Part shown: one piece after another, positions 9,540 through 18,582 of the stretch
Layout: each line of letters starts with the position of its first letter
Numbering within the stretch: position 1 is the first letter of the stretch
Notes under the pieces: generated by a model
The model's database searches: none
What the model saw: the letters and a program-made list of their open reading frames with translations, nothing else
Told to the model about the DNA's origin: nothing
Source: Bacteroides fragilis
GTDB lineage: Bacteria > Bacteroidota > Bacteroidia > Bacteroidales > DTGW01
Direction: 5' to 3'
Assembly: GCA_945889005.1 (NCBI GenBank)
Contig: CAMDBI010000002.1
Coordinates: 83,734-147,733, forward strand
DNA length: 64,000 nt
Made by a program: the position numbers and the translations under genes

Positions 9540-10229
9540 ATGGATGTTAAAAAAGAATTTGACCAATATGCCATTAAACATTTGGGTATAAGCAGTCTTT
9601 CGCTGCACCGTGTACAGTCGGTCTATGCCAGTTATATTTCTCCTACCATTATAGAGGAGCGCCAATTGAATGTTGCCTCTATGGATGTATTCTCGCGCCT
9701 TATGATGGATCGAATAATCTTCCTGGGCCTACCTATCGACGACTACGTATCGAACATTGTTCAAGCCCAATTATTGTTTTTAGACTCTGTCGATCACAAC
9801 AAAGACATCCAGATATACCTCAACTCTCCCGGAGGCTCTGTAAGTGCCGGATTGGGCATTTACGACACCATGCAATTTGTCAATAGCGATGTATCGACTA
9901 TTTGTACTGGCATGGCGGCTTCTATGGGCGCTGTATTGCTTGCTGCCGGTCAAAAAGGCAAACGCTCTGCGCTCAAACACGCAAGGGTTATGATTCACCA
10001 ACCTATGGGTGGCGCTCAAGGTCAAGCTACCGACATGGAAATAACCGTTCGCGAAATACAAAAATTGAAAAAAGAATTGTACGAAATATTAGCCGACCAT
10101 TCGGGCAAACCATACAAAACCATAGAGAAAGATTCGGATCGAGACTATTGGATGACTGCTATTGAAGCCAAAGATTATGGCATGATTGACGAAGTATTGG
10201 AAAGAAAAAAATTAGTTAGTAACGATTAA
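9540..10229 (+). CDS. clpP: ATP-dependent Clp protease proteolytic subunit
   Basis: The 229-residue product has the catalytic serine in GMAASMGAVLLAAG, the histidine in HQPMGGAQGQATD and a downstream aspartate in the expected position (DRDYWMTAIEAKDYGMIDEV). ClpP forms two stacked heptamers that degrade substrates unfolded by ClpX. The N-terminal ~30 residues form an extended propeptide-like region. It ends two bases before clpX. Confidence 0.97.
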   Translation: MDVKKEFDQYAIKHLGISSLSLHRVQSVYASYISPTIIEERQLNVASMDVFSRLMMDRIIFLGLPIDDYVSNIVQAQLLFLDSVDHNKDIQIYLNSPGGSVSAGLGIYDTMQFVNSDVSTICTGMAASMGAVLLAAGQKGKRSALKHARVMIHQPMGGAQGQATDMEITVREIQKLKKELYEILADHSGKPYKTIEKDSDRDYWMTAIEAKDYGMIDEVLERKKLVSND

Positions 10230-10231
10230 TA

Positions 10232-11461
10232 ATGGATCAAAATAAATGTTCGTTTTGCGGACGTCACAAACGCGACGTTGGCCTTTTAATTACAGGAACT
10301 AATGCACAGATTTGCAACGATTGTGTGCAACAAGCCTTCGACATTGTTAACGAAGACAAAAAGCAAAAACCTTCGTTCGATATTAAAGGCTTGAAATTGC
10401 ACAAACCGATGGAAATTAAAAAATTTCTCGATCAGTTCGTTGTTGGTCAAGACGAAGCAAAAAAATTTCTTTCTGTAGCTGTATACAATCACTACAAACG
10501 TTTGTTGCACGTAAACCGCAAAGGCGATGTCGAAATCGATATCGAAAAATCGAACATTCTTTTAGTTGGTCGCACAGGAACGGGCAAAACTCTGTTGGCA
10601 CGAACCATTGCCAAAATGCTTAATGTACCTTTTACAATAGTTGATGCAACCGTTCTTACCGAAGCAGGTTACGTGGGCGAAGATGTTGAAAGTATACTCA
10701 CACGCTTGCTTCAGGTTGCCGACTACAATGTAGAAGCAGCTGAGCGAGGCATTGTATTTATCGACGAAATAGACAAAATTGCCCGCAAAGGCGACAACCC
10801 ATCTATTACCCGCGATGTGTCGGGCGAAGGTGTTCAACAAGGTATGCTCAAATTGCTCGAAGGGGCTATTGTTAATGTGCCTCCACAAGGAGGTCGCAAA
10901 CACCCCGATCAGAAAATGGTGCCTGTAAATACCAAAAATATTCTTTTTATTTGTGGCGGAGCTTTCGAAGGTATTGAACGCAAAATAGCCCAACGACTCA
11001 ATACGCAAGTGGTCGGATTTAATGCATCACTCAAACAGGCAGTTATTGATCGCGACAACTTGCTGCAATACATAGCTCCACAAGACTTACGCTCGTTTGG
11101 ACTTATTCCCGAAATTATTGGTCGTTTACCAGTACTCACTTACCTCGAACCGCTCAACAAAGCTACCTTGCGCCGTATTCTTACCGAACCTAAAGATGCT
11201 ATTATTAAGCAATATACCAAACTTTTCGAGATGGACAAAGTAACACTTCAAATCGATGACGAAGTACTCGATTACATTGTCGAAAAGGCTATCGAATTTA
11301 AACTTGGAGCCCGTGGTTTGCGCACCATTTGCGAAACTATAATGATCGACAGCATGTTCGACATTCCATCTAATACAACCAAAAGCGAGCTGCAAATTAC
11401 AATCGAATATGCTCGCGAAAAGCTTGAAAAAGGTCATCAGGAAAGGTTAAAAGCAGCATAA
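10232..11461 (+). CDS. clpX: ClpX ATPase, specificity subunit of Clp protease
   Basis: The 409-residue product has an N-terminal zinc-binding domain (CSFCGR with CNDC), a Walker A motif GRTGTGKT, pore loop GYVGED, Walker B IVFIDEID and a VGFNASL loop at the IGF position that docks on ClpP. It unfolds tagged substrates and feeds them to ClpP. The gene follows clpP after two bases and is translationally close-coupled to it. Confidence 0.97.
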   Translation: MDQNKCSFCGRHKRDVGLLITGTNAQICNDCVQQAFDIVNEDKKQKPSFDIKGLKLHKPMEIKKFLDQFVVGQDEAKKFLSVAVYNHYKRLLHVNRKGDVEIDIEKSNILLVGRTGTGKTLLARTIAKMLNVPFTIVDATVLTEAGYVGEDVESILTRLLQVADYNVEAAERGIVFIDEIDKIARKGDNPSITRDVSGEGVQQGMLKLLEGAIVNVPPQGGRKHPDQKMVPVNTKNILFICGGAFEGIERKIAQRLNTQVVGFNASLKQAVIDRDNLLQYIAPQDLRSFGLIPEIIGRLPVLTYLEPLNKATLRRILTEPKDAIIKQYTKLFEMDKVTLQIDDEVLDYIVEKAIEFKLGARGLRTICETIMIDSMFDIPSNTTKSELQITIEYAREKLEKGHQERLKAA

Positions 11462-11532
11462 TCCTATCGGATTTTAGACAAAATACCTTGTGTTATGCTT
11501 AGCCCAGGAATTGGAGTGCGGTTCTAACGAAA

Positions 11533-11566
11533 AAACCTGAAAGCTTTTATATTTGCTCTCAGGTTT
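11533..11566. terminator. Terminator between clpX and the Spy-like gene
   Basis: An 8-bp stem AAACCTGA/TCAGGTTT with further pairing inside (AAGC/GCT) sits between converging genes. On the minus strand it is followed by a T-run of six, so it mainly ends the Spy-like transcript. On the plus strand the U-tract is short. Confidence 0.6.
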
Positions 11567-11594
11567 AAACTAAATAAACTATATGAATAAATAC

Positions 11595-12044
11595 TTATTT
11601 ATCTAAACAGCAACAACATCTTTTACCATGTTTACCTTTTTTACCTTCTCCTTTATGGATACCTTTGTGCTCTTTACCATCTTTTCGAGACATTAATGTA
11701 TCGAACTTCGATTTTTGTTGATCGTTCAAAAGTGCTTTAATCTCGACTTGAAATTTATCCCGTTCTTGCTCCATTTCGGCTCTAAAAGCTATCATTTGAG
11801 CTTCGTGAGCTTTCAATATTGGGGCAATATCGGCCATGTGTTTTACATGAATGGCTTTAATTTTTGTTTTTTGATCAGCCGAAAGTCCAAGTTTTTTTTC
11901 CATAAAATCTAGTCTTTTAGCAAATTTTACAGTATCATTTCCTTCAAAATGAGGTTTACATCCTCGACCTGGCTGTGCCGAAATTGCCAAAACTGCCAAA
12001 ACAACAATAAGAGTCGCGAGTAATTTCTTTGCAAGTGTTTTCAT
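11595..12044 (-). CDS. Spy/CpxP-like periplasmic protein with Cys tail
   Basis: The 149-residue product has a signal peptide (LLATLIVVLAVLAISAQ) and an all-helical core with LGLSADQKTKI and LLNDQQKSKFD. These match the LTxxQ-type repeats of Spy/CpxP periplasmic chaperones. The tail is Lys/Gly/His-rich and ends in RCCCCLDK, a possible metal-binding cluster. Relatives act in envelope stress or metal tolerance. It is a single-gene unit. The homology call rests on helix pattern and repeats only. Confidence 0.6.
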   Translation of the reverse strand: MKTLAKKLLATLIVVLAVLAISAQPGRGCKPHFEGNDTVKFAKRLDFMEKKLGLSADQKTKIKAIHVKHMADIAPILKAHEAQMIAFRAEMEQERDKFQVEIKALLNDQQKSKFDTLMSRKDGKEHKGIHKGEGKKGKHGKRCCCCLDK

Positions 12045-12170
12045 ATTTCTTTTTATTTAATTTATGAAACAAAAATAAAACTACCTTCTACTTTTTGCAA
12101 TAAAAATCAACCAACAGGGTAAAAACATCAATAAAAACGCAAAGCCCATATACCGATATGATTAAATGCT

Positions 12171-12178
12171 TAAATTTG
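12171..12178 (+). promoter_or_regulatory. Putative -7 box of pyrE
   Basis: TAAATTTG matches TAnnTTTG and ends 14 bp before the ATG at 12193. It lies downstream of the alternative ATG at 12166, so it decides the start in favour of 12193. Confidence 0.6.
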
Positions 12179-12192
12179 CAAAAACAATACAC

Positions 12193-12822
12193 ATGAATAC
12201 CGAAAAACAAATTTCAGCATTTCTTTTACAATGTGGCGCTGTAAAATTGCAGCCCGAACATCCATTTACCTGGGCATCGGGCTGGAAGTCGCCTATATAT
12301 TGCGACAATCGAATTACACTATCGTTCCCCGAAGTTCGAACATTTATTCGCGATTCATTTGCCAACTTAATAAAACGAGAGTTTGGCACACCCGATATAA
12401 TTGCCGGAGTAGCAACGGGAGCCATCGCTCAAGGGGCACTAGTAGCCGACAAAATGGGCATTGCAATGGCTTATGTTCGTTCGGCTCCAAAAGGACATGG
12501 TATGGAAAACTTAATAGAAGGTAAAATTGAAAAAGAACAAAAAGTTGTTGTTATCGAAGACCTTATTTCGACTGGCGGGAGCAGTTTAAAAGCAGTTGAA
12601 GCCCTTCGAAATCATGGCTGCGAGGTTCTTGGAATGTGTGCAATATTCTCTTACAACTTTCCTGCAGCTCAGCAAGCATTTGCAGAAGCCAATGTAAAAC
12701 TATTTACTCTAAGCAATTACAACACACTTATCGAACAAGCTATAGAGTCGGGCTATGTAAAAACCGAACAATTGGAACTACTCAAAAAATGGCGCGAAGC
12801 ACCCGATAAATGGGGAATTTAA
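12193..12822 (+). CDS. pyrE: Orotate phosphoribosyltransferase
   Basis: The 209-residue enzyme converts orotate and PRPP to orotidine 5'-phosphate in pyrimidine synthesis. The PRPP-binding motif is VVVIEDLISTGGSS, and the N-terminal substrate loop has FTWASGWKSPIYCDNR. The start at 12193 (MNTEKQ) fits family length and lies just after a -7 promoter box; an in-frame ATG at 12166 would be inside that promoter. The gene stands alone, followed by the SRPBCC gene after an 81-bp repeat-rich spacer. Confidence 0.93.
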   Translation: MNTEKQISAFLLQCGAVKLQPEHPFTWASGWKSPIYCDNRITLSFPEVRTFIRDSFANLIKREFGTPDIIAGVATGAIAQGALVADKMGIAMAYVRSAPKGHGMENLIEGKIEKEQKVVVIEDLISTGGSSLKAVEALRNHGCEVLGMCAIFSYNFPAAQQAFAEANVKLFTLSNYNTLIEQAIESGYVKTEQLELLKKWREAPDKWGI

Positions 12823-12827
12823 TGTGT

Positions 12828-12897
12828 ACATTTTCAAATGTGAAAATGTGAAAATAATAATCTATTGACAATTGTCAATAATCAATAATCAATTAAA
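12828..12897. repeat. Short tandem repeats downstream of pyrE
   Basis: The spacer contains degenerate tandem words (AAATGTGAAAATGTGAAAAT; TGACAATTGTCAATAATCAATAATCAATT), the same type of low-complexity filler seen in the dcw cluster. Confidence 0.6.
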
Positions 12898-12903
12898 AAA
12901 GTC

Positions 12904-13311
12904 TTGGAAACAAAATTTGAGAGTAAAATAGGACAGATTGCATCAACACCCGAAAGGATATACAATTTTTTGAGCAATTTCAATAATTTTAAAAATCTAG
13001 TTCCTCCCGACAAAGTAAAAAACTGGCAATCGGGCGAAGATTGGTGCCGATTCGAAGTTGATATGATCGGACAGGCGGGAATGCGTATTGTAGAAAAAGA
13101 ACCTTACAAAACCATAAAAATAGTTGGAGAAGAAGGCTCTAAATTCGATTTTGGCTTTTGGATTCAACTCAAGGAAGCTGCTCCATATCAAACTCATATA
13201 AAACTCACTATGAAGGTCGATCTCAACCCCATGATGAAAATAATGGCATCTAAACCCATACAAAACATGCTCGACACTTTGGTCGATCAAGTTTCGAGAT
13301 TGCCTTTGTAA
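12904..13311 (+). CDS. SRPBCC-fold small protein
   Basis: The 135-residue product begins METKFESKIGQIASTPERIYNFLSNFNNF, typical of the START/polyketide-cyclase-like (SRPBCC) fold, which forms a cavity for hydrophobic ligands. The start codon is TTG; no in-frame ATG is suitably placed. Function cannot be assigned. The neighbours (pyrE, korAB) give no functional hint. Confidence 0.65.
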   Translation: METKFESKIGQIASTPERIYNFLSNFNNFKNLVPPDKVKNWQSGEDWCRFEVDMIGQAGMRIVEKEPYKTIKIVGEEGSKFDFGFWIQLKEAAPYQTHIKLTMKVDLNPMMKIMASKPIQNMLDTLVDQVSRLPL

Positions 13312-13370
13312 TTAGCTTTTATTATACATAAACAAAACAAACAAACGGGTTCATACAAAATTTACAACAA

Positions 13371-13405
13371 AAAAGTCTGCTAAGATTACACTCTTGCAGA
13401 CTTTT
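13371..13405 (-). terminator. Terminator of korAB
   Basis: A perfect 10-bp stem (AAAAGTCTGC at 13371-13380 with GCAGACTTTT at 13396-13405) lies 22 bp after the korB stop. On the minus strand it ends in six T. On the plus strand it may also stop the SRPBCC transcript. Confidence 0.8.
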
Positions 13406-13427
13406 CAATATTTTTAAAGAAAAACAT

Positions 13428-14468
13428 TTAATTTACCTCAAACACATCGCCACTGTTCAACAAATCGTCCATACATTTAATCTTTGAATTTTTCTTTACA
13501 TTTTCGATTTGCGCTACCATAAGATCGTCGTATGTTGGTTTTTTCACTTTTCTTATAACACCAATTGCCAATGGCAAGGTTGGTGGAGCCATTTGAACCA
13601 ATGCCATTTGCAAAAATAAATTGTCGTCGGTTGGGTCGTGTGTGAGTATATCGTCTATTGTGATTCCGTTTTTACCAATCTCAACAGCCTCGAGACCTTT
13701 GTTTGTAAAACGCAAACCTTTATTGGCATCTTTTCCAAAAACCATTCGTTCGCCAGCTTTTAGCAAAATAGTATTTTCATCGCGATTCTCACGTCCTGCT
13801 ACAGTTTGGTGGGCTTTATCGTTAAAAATAATACAATTTTGTAAAACTTCTATAATCGAAGTACCATCGTGACCAGCAGCTTCTACCATCAAATCGGTCA
13901 TTAACTTAGGCAATACATCCAATCCCCTTGCAAAAAAAGAACCTTGTGCACCTAATACAAGATCACCTACATTAAACGAACTTTCTATGGTTCCATAAGG
14001 CGATGTTTTAGTTATACTTCCTATAGGTGTAGTTGGCGAAAACTGACCTTTGGTTAGACCATAAATCTGGTTGTTGAACAATATTACATTGGTGTCGATA
14101 TTGCGACGAATGTGGTGTATAAAATGATTTCCTCCAATAGCCAACGAATCGCCGTCGCCGGTGGCTATCCATACGCTAAGGTCGGTATTGGCAAGTTTTA
14201 CACCTGTAGCTATTGCAGCAGCACGACCATGTATGCCGTGAAAACCATATACATTCATATAATATGGAAAACGCGACGAACAGCCAATGCCCGATACAAA
14301 AGTGTAATTTTCTTTTTTATAACCTATTGCAGGAAAAGCATTTGCTACACTATTTAAAATGGCATGCGCTCCACATCCAGGGCACCATTTTACCATTTGG
14401 TCGCTTACAAAATCACTTTTATCTAATGTGTGTGTCGATTTTGGAATACTATTTTCGATTTTCATCAT
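13428..14468 (-). CDS. korB: 2-oxoacid:ferredoxin oxidoreductase, beta subunit
   Basis: The 346-residue subunit carries the thiamine diphosphate site, GDGDSLAIGGNHFIHHIRRN and IYGLTKGQFSPTTP, and an N-terminal WCPGCGAH motif. With the alpha subunit it oxidatively decarboxylates a 2-oxoacid, most likely 2-oxoglutarate, to the acyl-CoA while reducing ferredoxin, or runs in reverse under anaerobic conditions. It follows korA by about 95 bp. Substrate (2-oxoglutarate versus pyruvate or another oxoacid) is inferred from the two-subunit architecture. No separate gamma, delta or ferredoxin gene is present. Confidence 0.85.
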   Translation of the reverse strand: MMKIENSIPKSTHTLDKSDFVSDQMVKWCPGCGAHAILNSVANAFPAIGYKKENYTFVSGIGCSSRFPYYMNVYGFHGIHGRAAAIATGVKLANTDLSVWIATGDGDSLAIGGNHFIHHIRRNIDTNVILFNNQIYGLTKGQFSPTTPIGSITKTSPYGTIESSFNVGDLVLGAQGSFFARGLDVLPKLMTDLMVEAAGHDGTSIIEVLQNCIIFNDKAHQTVAGRENRDENTILLKAGERMVFGKDANKGLRFTNKGLEAVEIGKNGITIDDILTHDPTDDNLFLQMALVQMAPPTLPLAIGVIRKVKKPTYDDLMVAQIENVKKNSKIKCMDDLLNSGDVFEVN

Positions 14469-14563
14469 ATTTATTCTTTGTTTATTAAGGTATGATGGAA
14501 CCTCACATGTTTGTGAAATAAATACATATTTGTTTGAATTTTACAAAACATGTGGGTTTCATG

Positions 14564-16408
14564 TTATTTTTCTTCTATACAGGCATTAATTTTATCTTTA
14601 ATCTCTTTAATGGTAAAAGGCAAACCTTGAACCTTATTGTACTGCAACCAATTGTGGTGAGGGTAAAATCCTTTGAGGTAATTGGCAAACTGACCCATAT
14701 TTAACTCGCATACCAATATTTTCTTATATTTTTCAAGAATTGCTTCGGTGTTTTTTGGCAAAGGCATTATGTAGTTAAATTGTGCATGACCAACTTTTTT
14801 ACCTTCTTGCAATGCTTGCTCTACTGCATAAGTTATAGAACCGTTTGTGCTTCCCCAACCAATTACGAGAAGGTCGCCTTCTTGTTCGCCCGAAACAATC
14901 TGCTCGGGAAGTTTATTGGCTACACGTTGTACTTTTTCAGCTCGCAATTGAACCATCAATTGGTGGTTTGGACCGTCGGTGGTAACAATACCACTTACGT
15001 TTTCTTTTTCTAATCCACCAATTCGGTGTCGCAAACCATCCATACCGGGAACCGCCCATTGACGTGCAAGTGTTTCGGGATCGCGTTTATATGGTTTGTA
15101 TTCTGTATCGTTAGCTTTTGCTATAGGGGGATTTATTACAGGCAAATCGGACATTTTGGGTATACGGAACAATTGCGAGCCATTGCCCAAAAATCCATCT
15201 GTCAATAACAAAACAGGGGTCATGTGCTCAACAGCTATTTTTGCGGCCTGAAAAGCAAAATTGAAACAATCGGATGGAGACGAAGCTGCAATAACTACCA
15301 ATGGAGCTTCTCCATTGCGACCATAAAGTGCCTGAACAAGATCACTTTGTTCCGATTTTGTAGGAAGTCCTGTAGATGGTCCACCTCGTTGAACATTTAC
15401 AATTACCAATGGAAGTTCTGTCATCACTGCCAAACCCATTGCTTCGCTTTTAAGCGATAAACCTGGCCCCGATGTTGTTGTAACGGCGAGCGAACCAGCA
15501 TAAGCGGCTCCGATAGCCGAACAAATACCAGCTATTTCGTCTTCGGCCTGAAATACCCTTGCTCCTAACGATTTCTGGTTTGTTATTTCAACCAATATGT
15601 CGGTTGCTGGCGTAATAGGATATGAACCCAAAAACAATTGTAAACCCGACTTCTCTGCAGCAGCTAATAATCCCCATGCGGTGGCTACGTTTCCTGTTAT
15701 ATTGCGGTATTTCCCTTTTTCGAGTTTCGCTGGTTCGACCTGATACGATTCGAGGGCTTCTATGGTATCGGCAAAATCATAACCAGCTTGCAACACCATA
15801 CGATTCATCTTAATAAGCTCAGGCTTTTTGCCAAATTTCTTTTCAAAATAATCGAAACTATGTTCTAAACTCCTATTGAAAAGATAGTATATAATACCCA
15901 GCGCAAACATGTTTTTCGATTTGTCGGCTGTTTTTTGATCAATACCAGTATCTTTAAGAGTTGCCCTTGTCAAAGTAGTTATAGGTGCTTTTATAATATT
16001 ATAGTCTTTCAAAGAACCATCTTCCAAAGGATTGACCTTATATCCAGCTTTTTTCAACGAATCGTCGTCGTACGAGTCAATATCGGTAATAATGGTAGCC
16101 CCCTTTTTGGCCCATTTGAGATTGCCTTTAAGCGAAGCTGGGTTCATTGCAACCAATACATCGCAGGCATCGCCAAATGTAAGAATCTTTTGCTTACCTA
16201 TATGAACCTGAAATCCCGATACTCCTGCTACAGTATTTTGTGGGGCTCGTATTTCCGACGGATAATCGGGAAAAGTTGAAAGATCGTTCCCAAAAATAGC
16301 AGATGTGTCGGAAAATAGTGTGCCTGTAAGCTGCATTCCATCTCCAGAGTCTCCTACAAATTTGACCACTACACTATCGAGGTCTTTTATTATTTTTTTT
16401 ACTCCCAT
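14564..16408 (-). CDS. korA: 2-oxoacid:ferredoxin oxidoreductase, alpha/gamma fusion
   Basis: This is a 614-residue fusion of the gamma domain (residues 1-190, VKFVGDSGDGMQLTG, SFPDYPSEIRAPQNTVAGVSG-type region) and the alpha domain (from ~220, FLGSYPITPATDILVEI, AEDEIAGICSAIGAAYAG, TTTSGPGLSLKSEAMGLA). This layout is usual for KorA in Bacteroidota and Thermus-type enzymes. It partners KorB in anaerobic central metabolism. It is the first gene of a two-gene operon divergent from the gamma-carbonic anhydrase gene. Confidence 0.87.
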   Translation of the reverse strand: MGVKKIIKDLDSVVVKFVGDSGDGMQLTGTLFSDTSAIFGNDLSTFPDYPSEIRAPQNTVAGVSGFQVHIGKQKILTFGDACDVLVAMNPASLKGNLKWAKKGATIITDIDSYDDDSLKKAGYKVNPLEDGSLKDYNIIKAPITTLTRATLKDTGIDQKTADKSKNMFALGIIYYLFNRSLEHSFDYFEKKFGKKPELIKMNRMVLQAGYDFADTIEALESYQVEPAKLEKGKYRNITGNVATAWGLLAAAEKSGLQLFLGSYPITPATDILVEITNQKSLGARVFQAEDEIAGICSAIGAAYAGSLAVTTTSGPGLSLKSEAMGLAVMTELPLVIVNVQRGGPSTGLPTKSEQSDLVQALYGRNGEAPLVVIAASSPSDCFNFAFQAAKIAVEHMTPVLLLTDGFLGNGSQLFRIPKMSDLPVINPPIAKANDTEYKPYKRDPETLARQWAVPGMDGLRHRIGGLEKENVSGIVTTDGPNHQLMVQLRAEKVQRVANKLPEQIVSGEQEGDLLVIGWGSTNGSITYAVEQALQEGKKVGHAQFNYIMPLPKNTEAILEKYKKILVCELNMGQFANYLKGFYPHHNWLQYNKVQGLPFTIKEIKDKINACIEEK

Positions 16409-16551
16409 TTTAATTCACTAAAACATTTTAAAAATCTATATTTGACAAATTTTTTACTCTTTAAAAATGTAATATTTATGCAATGGTTTTGTATAAATAT
16501 TACAAAAGCAAAAATAATAATTTGCTAATTATAATTAACATTAAAATAATA

Positions 16552-16559
16552 TATTTTTG
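16552..16559 (+). promoter_or_regulatory. Putative -7 box of the gamma-carbonic anhydrase gene
   Basis: TATTTTTG matches TAnnTTTG and ends 24 bp before the ATG at 16584, in the divergent spacer with korA. Confidence 0.45.
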
Positions 16560-16583
16560 AAAAATTGAAATTTACATTGTAAT

Positions 16584-17099
16584 ATGGCACTTATTAAAGA
16601 AGTTAGAGGATTTACTCCACAAATAGGAGAAAATTGTTTTTTGGCCGAAAATGCAACTATTGTAGGCGATGTTGTAATTGGCAACGATTGTAGTATATGG
16701 TTCAATGCTGTTTTGCGAGGCGATGTAAATTCCATTCGCATTGGAAACAATGTAAATATTCAAGATGGAGCGGTTTTGCACACACTTTACCAAAAGTCGG
16801 TGGTAGAAATTGGAAACAATGTTTCGGTGGCACACAATGCTGTGATACATGGCGCCAAATTAAGTTCCAATGTACTAATAGGCATGGGTGCTATAGTTAT
16901 GGATCATGCAGTTATTGGCGAAAATTCAATTATTGCTGCCGGAGCAGTTGTGCTATCGAATACTATTGTAGAACCGGGCTCGGTATGGGGAGGCAATCCT
17001 GCAAAAAAAATTAAAGATATTGAGCCTGCTCAAACCTCTGAAATGATTAATAAAATAGCCAATAATTATTCGATGTATGCAGGATGGTATAAAGAGTAA
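16584..17099 (+). CDS. Gamma-class carbonic anhydrase family protein
   Basis: The 171-residue protein consists of left-handed beta-helix hexapeptide repeats (ATIVGDVVIGNDCSIWFNAV and on) with the family motifs NVNIQDGAVLHT, VSVAHNAVIHGA and GMGAIVMDHAVIGE. The three metal-ligand histidine positions (VLHT, VAHN, VIHG) are present. Relatives (YrdA, PaaY, CaiE) have carbonic anhydrase or thioesterase-linked activity, and many are uncharacterised. It stands alone. Confidence 0.85.
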   Translation: MALIKEVRGFTPQIGENCFLAENATIVGDVVIGNDCSIWFNAVLRGDVNSIRIGNNVNIQDGAVLHTLYQKSVVEIGNNVSVAHNAVIHGAKLSSNVLIGMGAIVMDHAVIGENSIIAAGAVVLSNTIVEPGSVWGGNPAKKIKDIEPAQTSEMINKIANNYSMYAGWYKE

Positions 17100-17105
17100 T
17101 TGGTT

Positions 17106-17312
17106 TTAAGCAGCTTTTAGATTAATTGAAACAGGAATATTTGAAATGGCAGATACATTCATGATCGAAAATCCAAGAATTCGCCCATCCAAACTTACTT
17201 TTTCCATAATATTCTCGTTTTCAGTTTCGATAAAGTATCCATCCGATATTTCAAAAACAACTTCTAAATAATCGGCAGCTTTATCGAAATATATATTTAA
17301 TGCTTTTTCCAT
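17106..17312 (-). CDS. DUF2283 protein, likely antitoxin-like partner
   Basis: This 68-residue protein (YFDKAADYLEVVFE near the N-terminus) matches the small DUF2283 family, often found paired with a DUF4258/RelE-type small gene. It overlaps the 3' end of the broken partner upstream by 16 bp, showing that the two formed a coupled pair. The reading frame is intact. An antitoxin role is inference. Confidence 0.7.
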   Translation of the reverse strand: MEKALNIYFDKAADYLEVVFEISDGYFIETENENIMEKVSLDGRILGFSIMNVSAISNIPVSINLKAA

Positions 17313-17614
17313 ATTATTGCTCCTTTTTTTAATTTGTCTGTAAAGTAAACTGCAATTATATAACTGTCATTTTCAATCACTTTAACAACAACACACAACC
17401 ATTTATTTCCTACACTTGTCGAAACAAAATACTGATAATACAAATCAACTGTCTGATCTGAATTTGACTTAATAATATATTCAGGTTCCTGAATTGTTTT
17501 CTTTATTAATTCAATAGATACAGTAACTTCAGGATGATATTGAAAATATGATTATAGCGCTCTTCAGTTACTCGAATCCGACGACCCTGATTATCAATAA
17601 ATATTTGCTCCATT
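17297..17614 (-). pseudogene. Frameshifted DUF4258/PBECR-like gene upstream of DUF2283
   Basis: From ATG at 17614 the frame reads MEQIFIDNQGRRIRVTEERYNHI and then shifts. A one-base deletion in a T-run near 17544 moves the rest into another frame, which continues as YHPEVTVSIELIKKTIQEPE, then LYYQYFVSTSVGNKWLCVVV and YIIAVYFTDKLKKGAIIW. This pattern (HPE, I..TI..PE.I, K.L.VVVK, I.TaY.T...K.G) is that of small DUF4258/PBECR-type nuclease-like proteins. Restoring one base gives a full ~105-residue protein ending inside the DUF2283 gene. The family choice is tentative; the frameshift is directly visible. Confidence 0.65.
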
Positions 17615-17686
17615 TAATCCCAAAAATAACAATAAAAACTTGCAAATGCAAATAGATTTGCAACAGGCACAATTGTTAACTTGTTA

Positions 17687-18514
17687 TTATGCAATAGAAA
17701 CCTTTTCCGATTGAACTTCGTGGCCCATAAAGATGCCTGCCATTTGGTTAAATTTTTCGGCATTGTCGGTTGTATAATATTTAATAGAACATCCTTTTGT
17801 CAATCTTGCTTCCATATCACGATGTCTGAGCAAATAATTTACCAAACTTACCGATACAATTTCGCCTTGCGATATAATTGAATATTTACAGGCAAGATAT
17901 TTTCTTATTTTATCGAGCAACAAAGGGTAATGTGTACATCCCAATATAATGGTATCGATCTTGGGATCGTTTCTTAGAATTTCATCGATATATTTTTTTA
18001 CAAAAAAATCGGCTCCATCGCTATGGTGTTCGTTGTTTTCGACCAAGGGAACCCACATAGGGCATGCCTGTTGAGTAACCTTTATATCTGGAAAAAATTT
18101 ATTAATCTCTATTTGATACGAACCCGAAGTAACTGTTCCTACTGTTCCAAACACTCCAACATGCTTTGAATGAGTATATTTATCGACACTTTCTGTTAAA
18201 GGCCTTATTACACCTAATACTCTAAGAGTTGGATCAATATGATTCAAGTCTTTTTGTTGAATATTGCGCAATGCTTTTGCCGACGAAGTATTGCATGCAA
18301 TAATAACAAGCGGGCAATCGCAGTCGAACAAATATTTCACAGCTTCAAGTGTATATTTATACACAGTTTCGAACGAACGAGGCCCATAAGGCGATCGAGC
18401 ATTGTCTCCCAAGTATATATAGTCATAATCTGGCAGTAACTTTACAATTTCTTTTAAAACGGTAAGTCCTCCATATCCCGAATCAAACACTCCTATGGCT
18501 TGCTTTTTATTCAT
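17687..18514 (-). CDS. murI: Glutamate racemase
   Basis: The 275-residue enzyme interconverts L- and D-glutamate for peptidoglycan. Motifs present: GVFDSGYGGLTVL, YLGDNARSPYG, IACNTSSAKA with the first catalytic Cys, and LGCTHYPLL with the second. It is the last gene of the minus-strand envelope block, after the OmpH/Skp genes, an arrangement common in Bacteroidota. Confidence 0.95.
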   Translation of the reverse strand: MNKKQAIGVFDSGYGGLTVLKEIVKLLPDYDYIYLGDNARSPYGPRSFETVYKYTLEAVKYLFDCDCPLVIIACNTSSAKALRNIQQKDLNHIDPTLRVLGVIRPLTESVDKYTHSKHVGVFGTVGTVTSGSYQIEINKFFPDIKVTQQACPMWVPLVENNEHHSDGADFFVKKYIDEILRNDPKIDTIILGCTHYPLLLDKIRKYLACKYSIISQGEIVSVSLVNYLLRHRDMEARLTKGCSIKYYTTDNAEKFNQMAGIFMGHEVQSEKVSIA

Positions 18515-18523
18515 AGTATCAAA

Positions 18524-18555
18524 AAAGAAAAAGCCACTCGGATATACCCAATGAC
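18524..18555 (-). terminator. Hairpin between ompH and murI
   Basis: On the minus strand AAAGTCATTGGG pairs, with several G-U pairs, with CCGAGTGGCTTT and is followed by TTTTC. It lies just past the OmpH stop and before the murI start, so it may terminate or attenuate. Confidence 0.45.
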
Positions 18556-18582
18556 TTTTCTATATCGATTAATATTAAATAT

